This document shows positions 30,254 through 41,695 of a DNA stretch of 64,000 nt, one piece after another (position 1 is the stretch's first letter; each line of letters opens with the position of its first letter). The stretch comes from Pseudoips prasinana. Its lineage: Eukaryota > Arthropoda > Insecta > Lepidoptera > Nolidae. The notes below the pieces were generated by a model that did no database searches, was not told the origin of the DNA, and saw only the letters and a list, made by a program, of their open reading frames with translations. The translations under genes were made by a program, and so were the position numbers. Location: positions 397,001 to 461,000 of the forward strand of contig OX621246.1 of assembly GCA_951640165.1 (NCBI GenBank), written 5' to 3'.

Positions 30254-30900
30254 CTAAACATTCAAAAAACACCCCATTGGGGTATGTTTGCGCATCCAAT
30301 GTTCCAGTATTGGGCTGTCCCACCGGTCCACGATCGTGTTTAATATGCTATTGGGACTGCCTCGTACCCTGCTCATAATAGAGGCGCATCGCTTGCGCAT
30401 GATGGCGTGGAATCCATCCGTGTGTGCTTCGGCGAACATTTTTGATGCGCTACAATGTCTTGGCAGTCCCATCAGCATCCTAAACGTGTTATTGTATTGG
30501 ACGCGCAGAGCGTTATTGCCTTCTGCGTATAGCTAATCCATAGATTGCACGTGTAAAACGACTGACAGTACGCTCTAAAAAGGGTCGTCTTTACCTGTTT
30601 TGTACATCTTGCAAATCTACGAGCCAGCATATTGCATCGGACAGCCAACGCCCTGCGCTCCCGCTCGATGTCCATATTGTCTTTGAGGTCTTCGGAGAGC
30701 CAGTGACCCAGATACTTGAAACTTGTGACTCTATTCAAGGGTACCCCGCTAAGTTTAACTTGTGGTAGATTATCGTAGTATTTATTGCCCGCCTTGAATA
30801 CAAGTAATTCACTTTTCTTAGCATTGTATCTGAGTCCATGAGTCTCCGCATACCTTTCACATATGGTCAACAACGCCATCAACAAATAAACATGGCGCAC
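30254..30900 (-). pseudogene. Non-LTR RT C-terminal fragment (family with DRWDSPILEHW)
   Basis: Two overlapping minus frames: 30900-30472 has THGLRYNAKKSELLVFKAG, FKYLGHWLSEDLKDN and RERRALAVRCNMLARRFARC, and 30478-30254 continues MLMGLPRHCSASKMFAEAHT...VDRWDSPILEHWM. They join across a frameshift near 30475. The same C terminus occurs on the plus strand at 46515-46797. Truncated upstream by the junction with the next retroposon at 30902. Confidence 0.8.
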
Positions 30901-30901
30901 A

Positions 30902-31349
30902 TTTTTTTATGCAAAATGGGTTTACGCTTGACCACGATCTCACCTGATGGTAAGTGAAGATGTGGTAGAAGGTAGACCGCGCGAACCGATAAGATGCCTG
31001 ATCACTCTAACCTAGAATAATTGTTATATGAGTCTGGAAACACGTCGTTTGGGAGGTTGTTCCACAGCTTAGCCGTGCGTATGATGAAAGAAGAAGCAAT
31101 ACGCTTCGTACGGCATAATGGGATGTCAACAACATACCGGTGGAGAGCTTCCCAACGCCTTGTAGTCTGATGGAAAAAGGGAGATGGAGGGATAAGTTCA
31201 TGGAGGTCTTGAGCGCATTCTCCATGAAACAGCTTGTAGAAAACCGATAAGCTTGCAACCTGACGCCGGTGATCCAAGTTTTGCAGCTTTTTACTTGTCA
31301 GGTCTGTAACGTCGATTATCCTGCGAGCGTGTCTGTCTATCCAATCCAA
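30902..31349 (-). mobile_element. 5'-truncated CR1/Jockey-like retroposon 3' end with A-tail
   Basis: The minus strand carries WIDRHARRIIDVTDLTSKKL, HRRQVASLSVFYKLFHGEC, TAKLWNNLPNDVFPDSYN, a standard lepidopteran RT tail. A 3' UTR then contains ATCTTCACTTACCATCAGGT, common in lepidopteran elements, and a short A-tail (T run at about 30903-30909). It inserted against the 30254-30900 relic. Confidence 0.8.
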
Positions 31350-32565
31350 TATAAGCAGTTAATATAGGTTTAATCCGATAAGTTTGGTGTGCTGGCACGT
31401 CCAGCGGCGCCGCCGCGCCGTGTATGCACCAGTCTACGATGCTCAGTCTGCTCTAGTACAGCCTCTGCTACGCTGACTACGCAGCTCGGCTGCATGCGAC
31501 AGCGCAGTGACGTTACGTATACGTCGTAGTAGGTTTGTCTACGGGCGGTCCAACACAAATGCCTCCTCATGCTGCAGCTGCTATTATAAGATACCTTTAT
31601 TCACAAAAAATGTATGTAGTTACATATTTGGAGTAATATTAAGGGTTACAACACGTGGTGCGCATGCGAACATTAGTAATAATTACGAATAAACAAATTC
31701 ATCATCGGTCTGGGCCTCCCCCAATGTCACCGCGCTTGGCATGCGAGTTGGTGTTGGCAGTAAGGTGGTAGCTAGTACTCAGGTGACGCTGCTGCCCGCC
31801 TACCGGATGTACCCCTTAGTCGCCTATTACGACACCCAAGGTATGGAATGGGCTGGCCCTGTTATTCTTTCTAGGCTAGAGACCGCACGGCTGAACTTAT
31901 TAGAGACCAGTAAATCTATAACTTACAAAGTAGAACAATGGTAAAAATACATATTTACCAACGACGTCATTCTCAGGTTAGAGTTTAAACTATGCACTTT
32001 TCTACAAGAACAGTGGGTAAAAAGTGTTAACATTTGCAGAATTATTCGTATGAATATGATTGCACGTTTTTTACAAAACCCAATTAGCAGCTATTGTCAT
32101 AAAAGAAAAAGAAGCTTATGTATTGTATCAAAGGAAACTACAAATGACACATAATTGAAGTAATTTTTGTGTACACGTGTTGGAAATTGAAGGCCTGCAA
32201 GGTTGTTGTTTAAACAAGATTGCCAACAGAGAATGTCTATTTTGAACTTTCTGTAGGTACATGCTGCAAATGTCAAAATCAGGAGTTACAAGTCACACTA
32301 GTATTCCTACACAATCTAGTTTAGATCTACAATAAGACGACGACGATACATTTGATGAATCGGTTGACGTAGAAACTACAAATATAAATGTAACCCGACG
32401 TACAAACACATTTGTTTCACCACACAGTACAGAAGATAACTTCTTCAACAGATCCTTTAATATTGTCCGCAATAAGAGAAGAATTGTACGTACTCGCAAG
32501 ATTTAAAAACGAGCTTCGAATGGGGGAATATGATCGCATGAGTGAGGAAGAGAATTTCAGAAGAG
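31350..32565. other. Mixed repeat debris
   Basis: A stretch at about 31716-31890 contains CCTTAGTCGCCTATTACGAC and GGAATGGGCTGGCCC, resembling 3' parts of common lepidopteran retroposons. The rest (31350-31700 GC-richer, 31900-32565 AT-rich) has no supported gene. Confidence 0.35.
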
Positions 32566-32569
32566 TGCA

Positions 32570-32790
32570 ATTATGAAAGCCATTAAGTCACTTGATGGAA
32601 CTAGGCGTGCGGGACGTGATGGAGCACATTTCTTTATAAAAATGACATATACCTAAACAACTAACACTTCGGTTAAAAATATTTTTTATAAAAACAATTG
32701 AAAACTTTCTGTCAAAATGGAAAATCGATAATGTTGTTCCAATTCAAAGGGTGACAAATGCAATTTATTAGTATTCCGCTGGATTTCAAG
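32570..32790 (+). pseudogene. Decayed RT fragment (plus strand)
   Basis: Reading across several stops and frame changes gives AIKSLDGTRRAGRDGAHFF, then NVVPIQ-like sequence, corresponding to the N-terminal RT region (DGxPxxxxK ... VVPIxKxGD) of non-LTR elements. Too degraded to assign a clade. Confidence 0.45.
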
Positions 32791-32794
32791 TTGA

Positions 32795-33128
32795 GATCCA
32801 AGGCAGGCGGGTGGCGCCGCCGCTTCGCGCCGACAAATGTGAGCGGCGCCATACTGCTAGTACGCCAATATTATGTCCGATCCCGCAGAAATCGTGGCTG
32901 GACGTACGGTAAAAGTGTCGGCTCCGACAGTTTGGTCGGGTCGCCCTAATCTGCACGGCGCTATTGACATACATACGCCAATATGGATGCGACACGTTTG
33001 TCGGACCGGTAAAACTGTCGGTCCGACCTAATATGAACCAGCTCTAAGAGTATCAGCTCTTTTCCAAAATATGGAATTATAGTTGGAGTCGGGGGTTTTC
33101 TAACGTTTAGGTTATCTAGACCTTTTTT
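32795..33128. other. No supported gene; GC-mixed repeat-like stretch
   Basis: Two related phrases, GTCGGCTCCGACAGTTTGG (about 32917) and GACCGGTAAAACTGTCGGTC (about 33003), suggest a small inverted or duplicated unit, not further resolved. Confidence 0.3.
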
Positions 33129-33385
33129 GAAGTTATACTTCTTTTGGCGCGATGGAGAAAAATTATGAAAGTGAATTTTTACGATGCGCGCGCACACCGA
33201 CACCAAAAAATTTAACAGCATGAAGTTAGTTCTAGGTGGTATGAAAGTGAATTCAAACGATGCGCGCGCATCGTAAAAATAACAGCATGACGTTAGTTCT
33301 AGGTGGTATGAAAATTGATAACTATGTTCAAGTTGTATATTAAGAATTGATAACTTCTAACGCGTGTACATAAGTACACACAAGT
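33129..33385 (+). mobile_element. MITE family K, copy 1
   Basis: Starts GAAGTTATACTTCTTTTGGC and ends near TAACTTCTAACGCGTGTACA. The interior has two related blocks, each with ACGATGCGCGCGCA and TTAGTTCTAGGTGGTATG. Nearly the same sequence occurs at 51690-51945, and its first third in reverse at 59478-59564. No ORF is present. Confidence 0.75.
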
Positions 33386-33388
33386 TTC

Positions 33389-34500
33389 TTTTTTTTTTTT
33401 GCGGGGGTGGAAAATCCTGCTGCGGATGTCCTCCGCCTTGGGGGAGGCGGAGGGGTCTGTCAGACTCCTACTGACTAAAAACCACCCCGGTGTTCCATCT
33501 CACACCTACGCCGGGGGTCGCGGGAACAAACGATACTTCCGCAACCCCCAGCTGGTGCTGGCCCATGTCTGTGGGCCTCCTCGCATTAGCGGGGGGAGTG
33601 ATGTATTGAACTCCCCCCCGCAACGTCTAAGAGGGGCACGCGTGCGCCGCCGCCTCGGGTCCAGATGTGTAGTGGGCGACGGACGCTCCCGAGTCCGTCG
33701 CCCCTGGACCCATTTAGGGGGGCTGGAAGACCGCGGGCCGACGCCCGGTGCGTCTGCTGCGGGCCGGGTGAGAGGATGTGATCTCCCTCTCCCTTTCCGC
33801 AGCTTCCTTCCGCGAGATGACTGTCTCGCAGAAGGAAACCACCGCGTCCCAGGACTCCTCGCCGCCAACCATCGAATTCACGACGGCCGGCAGTGACAGG
33901 TCACTGCTTACTCCAGAAATGAGGGCACGGCGCTGCTCCTCCCAAGCGGCACACTCTGCCAGCGTATGCAGCGCCGTGTCCTCCCGACAGTCGACGCAGT
34001 AGTGACACCGGGCGTCCGGCTCCCTGTTTATGCGACACAGGTACTTCCCGAAGCAGCCATGCCCCGAGAGTACCTGCGTCACCCGAAACGACAGGGAGCC
34101 GTGCCTCCTCCCGAGCCAACGCTCGAGTACCGGCCGGACCGCCTCGATAGTGACGAGGCCGGCGGTTGGGCGCGAGAGCCTGTCCCGCCATTCCGCCACC
34201 AGGGCCTCGCGAAGCTGCGACCGACGCAGCTCCATGTGCCACTGCACCGGCCGCTCGCCTTGCGCCAGCATCTCCTCGCGCCACCGGTACAGTGACGCGA
34301 GTACTTTCGCCTCGAGGTCCCAGGGCGGGGATCCGGCCAGTACACAGGCCGCCTCGTAGGAGACCGTGCGATATCCCCTGATGACTCTGACGGCCATAGC
34401 TCTCTGCGGTCTCCGCAGAACAGCAATGCTGCTGGCCGTCAGGTCAGCCGCCCAGATCGGGGCCCCGTACAGAGCCATCGATCGCACGATCCCCACTAGA
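33389..34500 (-). pseudogene. R1-clade non-LTR retrotransposon, 3' end
   Basis: The minus strand has an open frame (34496-33714) with SMALYGAPIWAADL, RVIRGYRTVSYEAACVLAG, PPWDLEAKVLASLYRWREE, then FRVTQVLSGHGCFGKYLCRI and the R1-type C-terminal zinc knuckle CHYCVDCREDTALHTLAEC. A 3' UTR of about 310 nt follows, ending in an A-tail (12 T at 33389-33400). RT catalytic motifs are missing, so it is 5' truncated at about 34500. R1 relatives normally target rDNA or other specific sites; this copy is not in rDNA. Its A-tail abuts MITE K copy 1. Confidence 0.85.
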
Positions 34501-34662
34501 TAGAAGCTGCACGTGGAAACAACATGCAGAAAAAAATAACAATAATCGTTTTGTTCTTACCTTATGGCGCTTGAGTAAAGTTGCCAATCAAAAAACCGCC
34601 TTCATGGCCTATCACGGATATGTGGCTTCTTCTCTTAGATATGGCATCGATGATTGGGCAAC

Positions 34663-35045
34663 AATTGAAGGTTAAACAAACTTACCTTAAGTGAAGTTTG
34701 ACCATAATTATATGAGTCGCTGCATCCGAAGAGATTTTCATATTACACAGTAGTACACTCTTCAATGTACTGGACATCGAACACTTTTTAGAGCTTGCAA
34801 CATTAAAAAGACAAAATGTCAACGTCATTTTTCCGCCGCCACCTGGATGTCACCTCATTCTTTTCAGAGTAACACAGCATCTACTTAAGATTTCACTAAA
34901 GGCAAAGCATTAAAAGCAAATAACGGGAAGAAAGTATTCACAAGAATACTTTAAGGGAGGGAGGGATCGAAAATCTCTTCGGATGCAGCGACTCATATAA
35001 TTATGGTCAAACTTCACTTAAGGTAAGTTTGTTTAACCTTCAATT
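34663..35045. mobile_element. Inverted-repeat element, 76-bp arms
   Basis: The left arm (34663-34738) and right arm (34970-35045) are inverted copies, beginning AATTGAAGGTTAAACAAAC. The 231-bp loop contains CATATTACACAGTAGTACAC and CGCCGCCACCTGGATGTC, which recur inverted at 39797-39948. Just outside the right arm (35050-35088) is another copy of GTCGCTGCATCC...GAGATTTTCATATTACACAG, so arms and loop come from the same repeat family. No ORF. Confidence 0.7.
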
Positions 35046-35445
35046 ATATTTCGTCGCTGCATCCTCGAGATTTTCATATTACACAGTAGATGTTTAGAGC
35101 TTTAGGGAAATCGTTAGTAAGAGTATTGAACCAATACCCATAAACGAATTAATACATGCAATAATTTACTTTATCTTATTAACTTAATCATTTTAAACTA
35201 TACTTAACCATAATCAACTGGAATTTTTAAATACAGGATCATTATTCGATCTGTCATAAAATTTACTAAATCCGTGGGAATTTCATGACCATCCTGCTGC
35301 CTTCCTAATCACTTCAATGGAAACGCATCGACGGACGTCTCTGCGTGGCGAGCGCTATGCGCAGAGTATACGCTTGCGTCAATATCCGCTCTCTTGCAAT
35401 ACTTGCTAGATACAGCGGCTGATTGTGGACACAGTTGCGTTGTGT

Positions 35446-35452
<7 letters not shown>

Positions 35453-35487
<35 letters not shown>
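35453..35487. repeat. (TA)n microsatellite
   Basis: About 17 consecutive AT/TA dinucleotides. Confidence 0.95.
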
Positions 35488-35489
<2 letters not shown>

Positions 35490-35491
<2 letters not shown>

Positions 35492-36035
35492 TAGTGATCA
35501 GAATTAACCTTTCTGCGATAGACGTGTCTCTAAACGGTCCTATTAGTTCTATGTATGCTATCAGGGTTTTCCCTGGGCATATCTCCTTCTAATTGTGATA
35601 AAAGAATTAGATGCGATTGAGGCCTCGCTTACAAGAATTTTAAATATTGGAATCGTTATTCCTAATATTTGAAACAACGTCTCTTATCTTAGGTTCATAA
35701 ATGACAACTTTTAATTTTTGATACACTTAAGGCATCCCAAAAGGCCTGCGGCCAAAGCTCGGGTGCTGAGAGTTCATCTTTATTAGATTATTTGGTCGGG
35801 GTAGCAATATCAGCGGTAGGAACCTGCGTAGCGACAACATTATCAAGAGTATGTGTAATCGGGTCAATATTATTCGGCGACAATGGAGCGTATACACCAA
35901 TTTGCTAAATATGAATGTTCAGATGCATTATTCACATAAAATAAAATATACATTATCACCCTTATTTAAAAACGAAGTCTAAAACTAAACAACAGTTGAA
36001 CTATGGATCAAGCAATATCATTGGATGGTTTTCGA
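35490..36035. other. No supported feature
   Basis: AT-rich unique-looking sequence preceding the satellite array. The last part (35850-36035) already shows faint satellite-like phrases. Confidence 0.3.
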
Positions 36036-37520
36036 CTAAACCAAGGATCGCATCACGGTTCAGAAATTATATTGTTATGATGTTTGTATATTTGGTCGTT
36101 ATCGAATCAAGATTCTTTAATTTTATGCGTATTATCCTTGACCAACGTTACGACGGTACGTATTCTAAGATTTAATGAAAATGAATGCTCAGATACTTTA
36201 TCTGCATCAGAAAAAAAAATACATATTAATATGCGAGTAAGTGACCATAATCACATCATGGTTCAATAATTGTATTGGGTAATGTGTTCGTATATTCGGT
36301 CATTATCGAATCACGACTCTTTAATTTTATAGGTTTGATCAACAGTATGAATACGACGGAGCCTATTTCAAGATTTAATGAAAATGAATACTCAGATACA
36401 TTATCTGCATTAGCAAAAAAATGCATATATGAGGAAGTGACCATAATCGCTTCATGATTCAGAAATAATATTGATATTATATTATATATGGTGTTCGTAT
36501 ATTCGGTCGTAATAGCATCGCGGCTATTTGATATAATCCGTATTAGCTTTAACCAACTATACCGAGGACGGACGGACGGAGCGTATTCACTGATTAAATA
36601 AATATGAATGTTCAGATACATTTACTGTATCATGAAAAATACATATTATTATGCGAGTAAGTGACCGTAATCGCATCACGGTTCAGAAATAATATTGGTA
36701 TCGTATATTCGGTAATCAAATCATGACTCTTTAATTTTATGGGTATTAATCTTGACCAACGGTATCGATATGACGGAGCTTATTCACAGATTTGATGAAA
36801 ATGAATGCTCAAATTCATTATCTACATCAAATACAATACATATAATTATGAGTAAATGACCGTAATCGCATCACGGTTCAATAAGTATATTGGTATGGTA
36901 TTCGTATATTCGGTCGTAATCGCATCACGACTCTATAAAATATACATTTTTAGACGCCAGAAAACCCTCAGCTAATCTGCGTCAGATAAAACACATACAT
37001 ATGTGAGTAAATGACCGTAATCGCATCACGGTTCAATAAGTATATTGGTATGGTATTCGTATATTTGGTCGTAATCGCATCACAACTCTTTAAAATATAC
37101 ATTTTAAACGCCAGAAAAACTTTTTGCTAATCTGCGTCAGATAAAACACATACATATGTGAGTAAATGACCGTAATCGCATCACGGTTCAATAAGTATAT
37201 TGGTATGGTATTCGTATATTCGGTCGTAATCGCATCACGACTCTTAAAAATATACATTTTTAAACGCCAGCAAACCCTCTGCTAATCTGCGTCAGATAAA
37301 ACACATACATATGTGAGTAAATGACCGTAATCACATTACGGTTCAGTAATTATATTCGCATCACTACTCTTTAATATATATATTTTTAGATGCCAGCTTA
37401 GGCTATAATACATATGTGAGTAAATAACCGTAATGCCATCATGGTTCAATAATTATATTGGTGTGGTATTCGTATATTCGGTCGTAATCACATCACGACT
37501 CTTTAAAATATACATTATAA
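36036..37520 (+). repeat. Satellite-like tandem array, about nine units, period about 196 then about 155 bp
   Basis: Each unit contains a GACCGTAATCGCATCACGG-type core followed by GTTCA, TATTCGGTCGTAATCGCATC and CGACTCTTTAA. Core positions are about 36045, 36242, 36438, 36662, 36858, 37012, 37168, 37322 and 37426, giving spacings of 197, 196, 224, 196, 154, 156, 154 and 104. The short units lack about 40 bp and carry a distinctive GCTAATCTGCGTCAGATAAA block; they are much more alike than the long units, so amplification of the deleted variant is more recent. Confidence 0.85.
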
Positions 37521-39298
37521 TAAAGTCAAATTCAACGATTTATTTGCAAATAAATATGGTTTTAGAAGTGAATGTAAGAACATTGGAACATTGGCAACAC
37601 AAGCACAACAGGTGCTATGTTTTTTTTTTTTTTTTTATTTATTATTATTTAGTTGTCAATGGTATTTCTGCGTTTGGGTACCATCTACTCACAAAACAAG
37701 TACCGCAGTATTGAGTTTTGTAAATACCTATGAGCCATATCCTGATATTAGCATATGAACGAAATCGTTTATTCAATATGGGAGAAAGTGCTGAACGGAA
37801 TGTATTTTCAGATGAGAAATTAGCTCCTGTTTTGTAATGAAGTTTAATGCTACAGGATTAATTTTTTTTTTTTTTTTTTTATCGTCAATGTTATTATTAT
37901 GACCAAATTTCCATAAATTTTACACGCTGTGTCGTTATCGTTTTATTGACAGAGATGCAATCATTAATTCAATTGTCTCCATTTTGAGTGCTTGTTACAA
38001 AAAAAGGCCTCTTTATTGGCTTTGCCACACTATTATGTTAGATTCACATCTCACTAGGCGAGTGAGGAACGACAATAATATCTACTGCCAGGTTGTCTAT
38101 TATCTTGCATAATCATTTTAAAATTGGTGAAAAACGGAGGAAACAAGCAAAAGAAAAAGTACCTATTTCTAATTAAGGGTAAACATTTATAAGGGACGCG
38201 TTAGAATCCCTCTTCCAGTAAATATATCAAGGTCATTTTTAATTTAAAAAGTGGGCTTGAACTTGTTTTCTAGATCTGGGGAGCCCGATCACTCTGCTAA
38301 ACATAGAATACTACATTAAAGTAAATATATGTATGCATCTAACAATAGGAGTAACCGTATCAAAATAAGGAACTACACGATAATCTTAAATTTAATTTTA
38401 ATATTTGTTCGATTAGCACGATTATTAGTTCCGTACCTGGGTGCAATTTATCTATAATTTGTATGTAATTACTGATATACAAGTATATTTATCAGTTGTC
38501 TGTTGGCCCCACTATGACAACAGTACTGGTTCTGCCCAGTCTGCGATGAGATGGCAAGACATTTATTTATTGTTATTATGTATATAATATACTGTATAAT
38601 TAACTTATAATATTCAAATTAATAGATCCAATATTTACAGCTACTTAGTTACGTAGCAAATGACTAATACCATTTCAAATTGATAGACAAGCAATGAACA
38701 ACATTTTCTCTTATACTGGATATCAAACAAAACTAATACACGTGTACCATAAACGAATTCTATTTTATACAGGTTTTTTACAACAATCACAGTCAACTTA
38801 ACTGAAAAAAACCATGTCTGCAAAAGTAGCAAATCAATCACATATTCGCTATACTGGTAACCCAACATGGGTTACTAATACATGTTCTAGAAGTAGACGG
38901 GATCAACATCGGGACTTGTACTTGAGTTGTACGTGTACTTGGTTAATCAAATATAATAAAAGCATTCTGGCTATTTGCGTACGTTTCTGTTACCTACTAA
39001 TCTAAATAGAAACTACATTGCAGATTATTTAGAATTAAGCTATTTGAATGGTTGAATGAAAATAACCTCTATAGCATTAATGAATTCCTGGAACTGAAAA
39101 TTTTCTATTTCAGGATTCAGTCCTGTATTCTCCTTGCTAAGTTCGTCCATTATAATTTGCCCCCATTGTTCAGAGAACACGTGGCAGATATCTAGGTTAG
39201 TTTTGTAAGTAAAGTAATCAGGCTTGTAAATAATAAATCATCACAACTCCATATGATTTTAACCCAAACATTGCCCCAGGGCATTGTAATTATTAGGG
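37521..39298. other. No supported gene; poly(T) tracts
   Basis: Poly(T) runs at about 37619-37636 and 37862-37880 may be the A-tails of minus-strand retroposons, but no coding tails were recognised beside them. The rest is AT-rich and unrecognised. Confidence 0.3.
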
Positions 39299-39328
39299 TT
39301 TTACAACAGGTACATACCTGTTGTAAAA
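39299..39328. repeat. Perfect hairpin, 14-bp arms, 2-nt loop
   Basis: TTTTACAACAGGTA, CA, TACCTGTTGTAAAA. Confidence 0.9.
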
Positions 39329-39454
39329 ACAGGGCTTGTACTATCTGACACAAAGGGCAGATCTTATTCCATAGAATGGCTAACTGTAAAATAGGTTAGA
39401 ATAATCTAATAATGCCAGAAAACATTCAGCTAGTAAAACTAAAATCTAATTATT

Positions 39455-39485
39455 CATAGACTCACGCCTGTTTGCCAGGGGAGTG
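39455..39485 (-). repeat. 3' end fragment of the 4103-5017 retroposon family
   Basis: CATAGACTCACGCCTGTTTG is the reverse complement of the sequence spanning the GKQA stop of the plus-strand relic at about 5005-5025. Only the last 30 bp are present. Confidence 0.6.
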
Positions 39486-39796
39486 TAATGTAATCATAAT
39501 TGGTAATAAAATAAAATGATAGTATCGTTGTAACCGTCGGTCACCTTAAGATTCAATATGTTGTATATTTGCTGGAGAGTAAGTATGTACTTACATTTTT
39601 TGCTGACACTCTTGCGTAGATTCAATCGGCACCAAATTTTTCTTCATATTCCTTCTTCGTGAACTTAAACTAGCCCATTTTTATAGGCCAATACAGTAAT
39701 TCACATTAAATGTCACTATAATATAATTATAACACTTGTTTACTGAAAATAAAATAAAATAAAAAGAATTGATGTTTCGATGCCCAACACGAAAAG

Positions 39797-39948
39797 CGAA
39801 TGAGGTGACATCCAGGTGGCGGCGGAAAAATGACGTTGACATTTTGTCTTTTTAATGTTGCAAGCTCTAAAAAGTGTTCGATGTCCAGTACATTGAAGAG
39901 TGTACTACTGTGTAATATGAAAATCTCGAGGATGCAGCGACGAAATAT
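39797..39948 (-). repeat. Copy of the 34.7-kb inverted-repeat element loop
   Basis: Nearly the reverse complement of 34713-34865: GACATCCAGGTGGCGGCGG, TGTCTTTTTAATGTTGCAAG, and CTGTGTAATATGAAAATCTC are shared. Confidence 0.8.
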
Positions 39949-39949
39949 A

Positions 39950-41246
39950 ATGAACTATATAATACATAAACTATATATATATAATATATAAGGTATTTAA
40001 TATTTATTGTACAAAAACAATGTGATCGCGCTATTTAAGATTAATAACTTCTAACTTAATGCAAACGATATTTTCAAAGACTAGACATTTTAACTGTCCT
40101 CTCTCTACATATTTCGATGCTGGGTAATTGTTAAATACCACCAACATTTATTGGAACGTCTCGAAGATACTTTTGTACTTAATACAAGTAACCAAACAAC
40201 CAACCAAAGTGATACATTAAGAAATACGTAACATATAGTTTAGCATAGTTCTGTAGTATATTAGTGTAGGGGACACATTCTAGAGGAGTTACAATTGTGT
40301 CGTAACGCAAGGGACATGTTGTGTGGATTATACGAACTTCAGTATAATGTAAGGGACTGAATTACATTCAAAACTAGTTCTTAGTAGTCAATAATATTAA
40401 GCCCATAATAATATTTAAATACATTTTTTTTTTCAAAAAGCTGTTTAGGCAGTAAATAACGTATATACTGTAAGGGACATTTTTAAAACGATAGATAAAT
40501 TTCAAGTAGGTACTTATACCAAACAATCGGGCGCGAAATTCTGTTTATACGGACATACATACATTAGACATACATTTTGGATAGGTACTTATGGTACCTA
40601 CCGATATGGTGCATACACATCTCTGACACAGTTTCTTTACGGTCTCAGTTTTCGAAGAGCAAAATAATGAAATACTGAAAATTATTCAGCACTTGGGTAT
40701 TAACATACACTTGTACTTGTCAAGTTCACAATGCAGTACATAAACATAGTCCAATACAGTATAAATATTAAAAAAAAATAGTCCTTCCGTATAAATCTGT
40801 TGAGCAGATTGCAAAGCATTTTTATCTGTTCTTTTCAATTTAATATTTCGTAAATAACTATTCCCAAGAATAAGGTTGAATTGTATGCTTATATAAAAGA
40901 AGCTAACTTTACATTTGATTGCATTTAATATATCATAATACATTGACCTATTTGTATTCTACTATAAGTCAATGTCATAATATATAGATTTTATTATTAG
41001 AGTAGAGTCATCAGTGTTTTAGGATCCCAAAAATGTCATTTATAGTAAATAAGTTTTTGTGTTATTGACAATTCTTGATAGTACCACCGTCGTTGTGACG
41101 CCATTCGTGCGCCCGGCCTCATGCCGTGTTTCTCCATTTTGTAAGATAAGCGATTTCAGAATAGAATAGTATAGAATTTTTTTTATTCGAATAAACAAGA
41201 TCCAACAAAACTGTAAGTAAAAACTTACGACCATTTTAGTATTTTT
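39950..41246. other. No supported feature
   Basis: AT-rich, with a (TA)-rich patch at about 39958-39990. Short open frames have no recognisable motif. Confidence 0.3.
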
Positions 41247-41695
41247 TAGGGTTCCGTAGCCAAATGGCAAAAAACGGAACCCTTATAGATTCGTCATGTC
41301 TGTCTGTCCGTCCGTAGGTATGTCACAGCCATTTTTTTCCGAAACTATAAGAGCTGTACTGTTGAAACTTGGTAAGTAGATGTATTCTGTGAACCGCATT
41401 AAGATTTTAACACAAAAATAGAAAAATAATAATAAATTTGGGGGTTCCCCATACATAGAACTGAAATTCAAAAAAAATTTTTACATTCATACATGTGGGG
41501 TATCTATGGATAGGTCTTCAAAAATGATATTGAGGTTCCTAATATCATTTTTTTCTAAACTGAATAGTTTGCGCGAGAGACACTTCCAAAGTGGAAAAAT
41601 GAGTATCCCCCCCTGTAACTTCTAAAATAAGAAAATGATAAATCTAAAAAATATATGTGATGTACATTACCATGTAAACTAACATCGAAAATTGG

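Noticed and set aside
33399..34381. Multiple plus-strand frames of 70-165 codons
   Set aside because: Antisense or frame shadows of the GC-rich R1-type retroposon on the minus strand.
36036..37520. CRISPR-like array
   Set aside because: Repeat units are contiguous and long (about 155-196 bp) without short conserved repeats and unique spacers; the context is eukaryotic.
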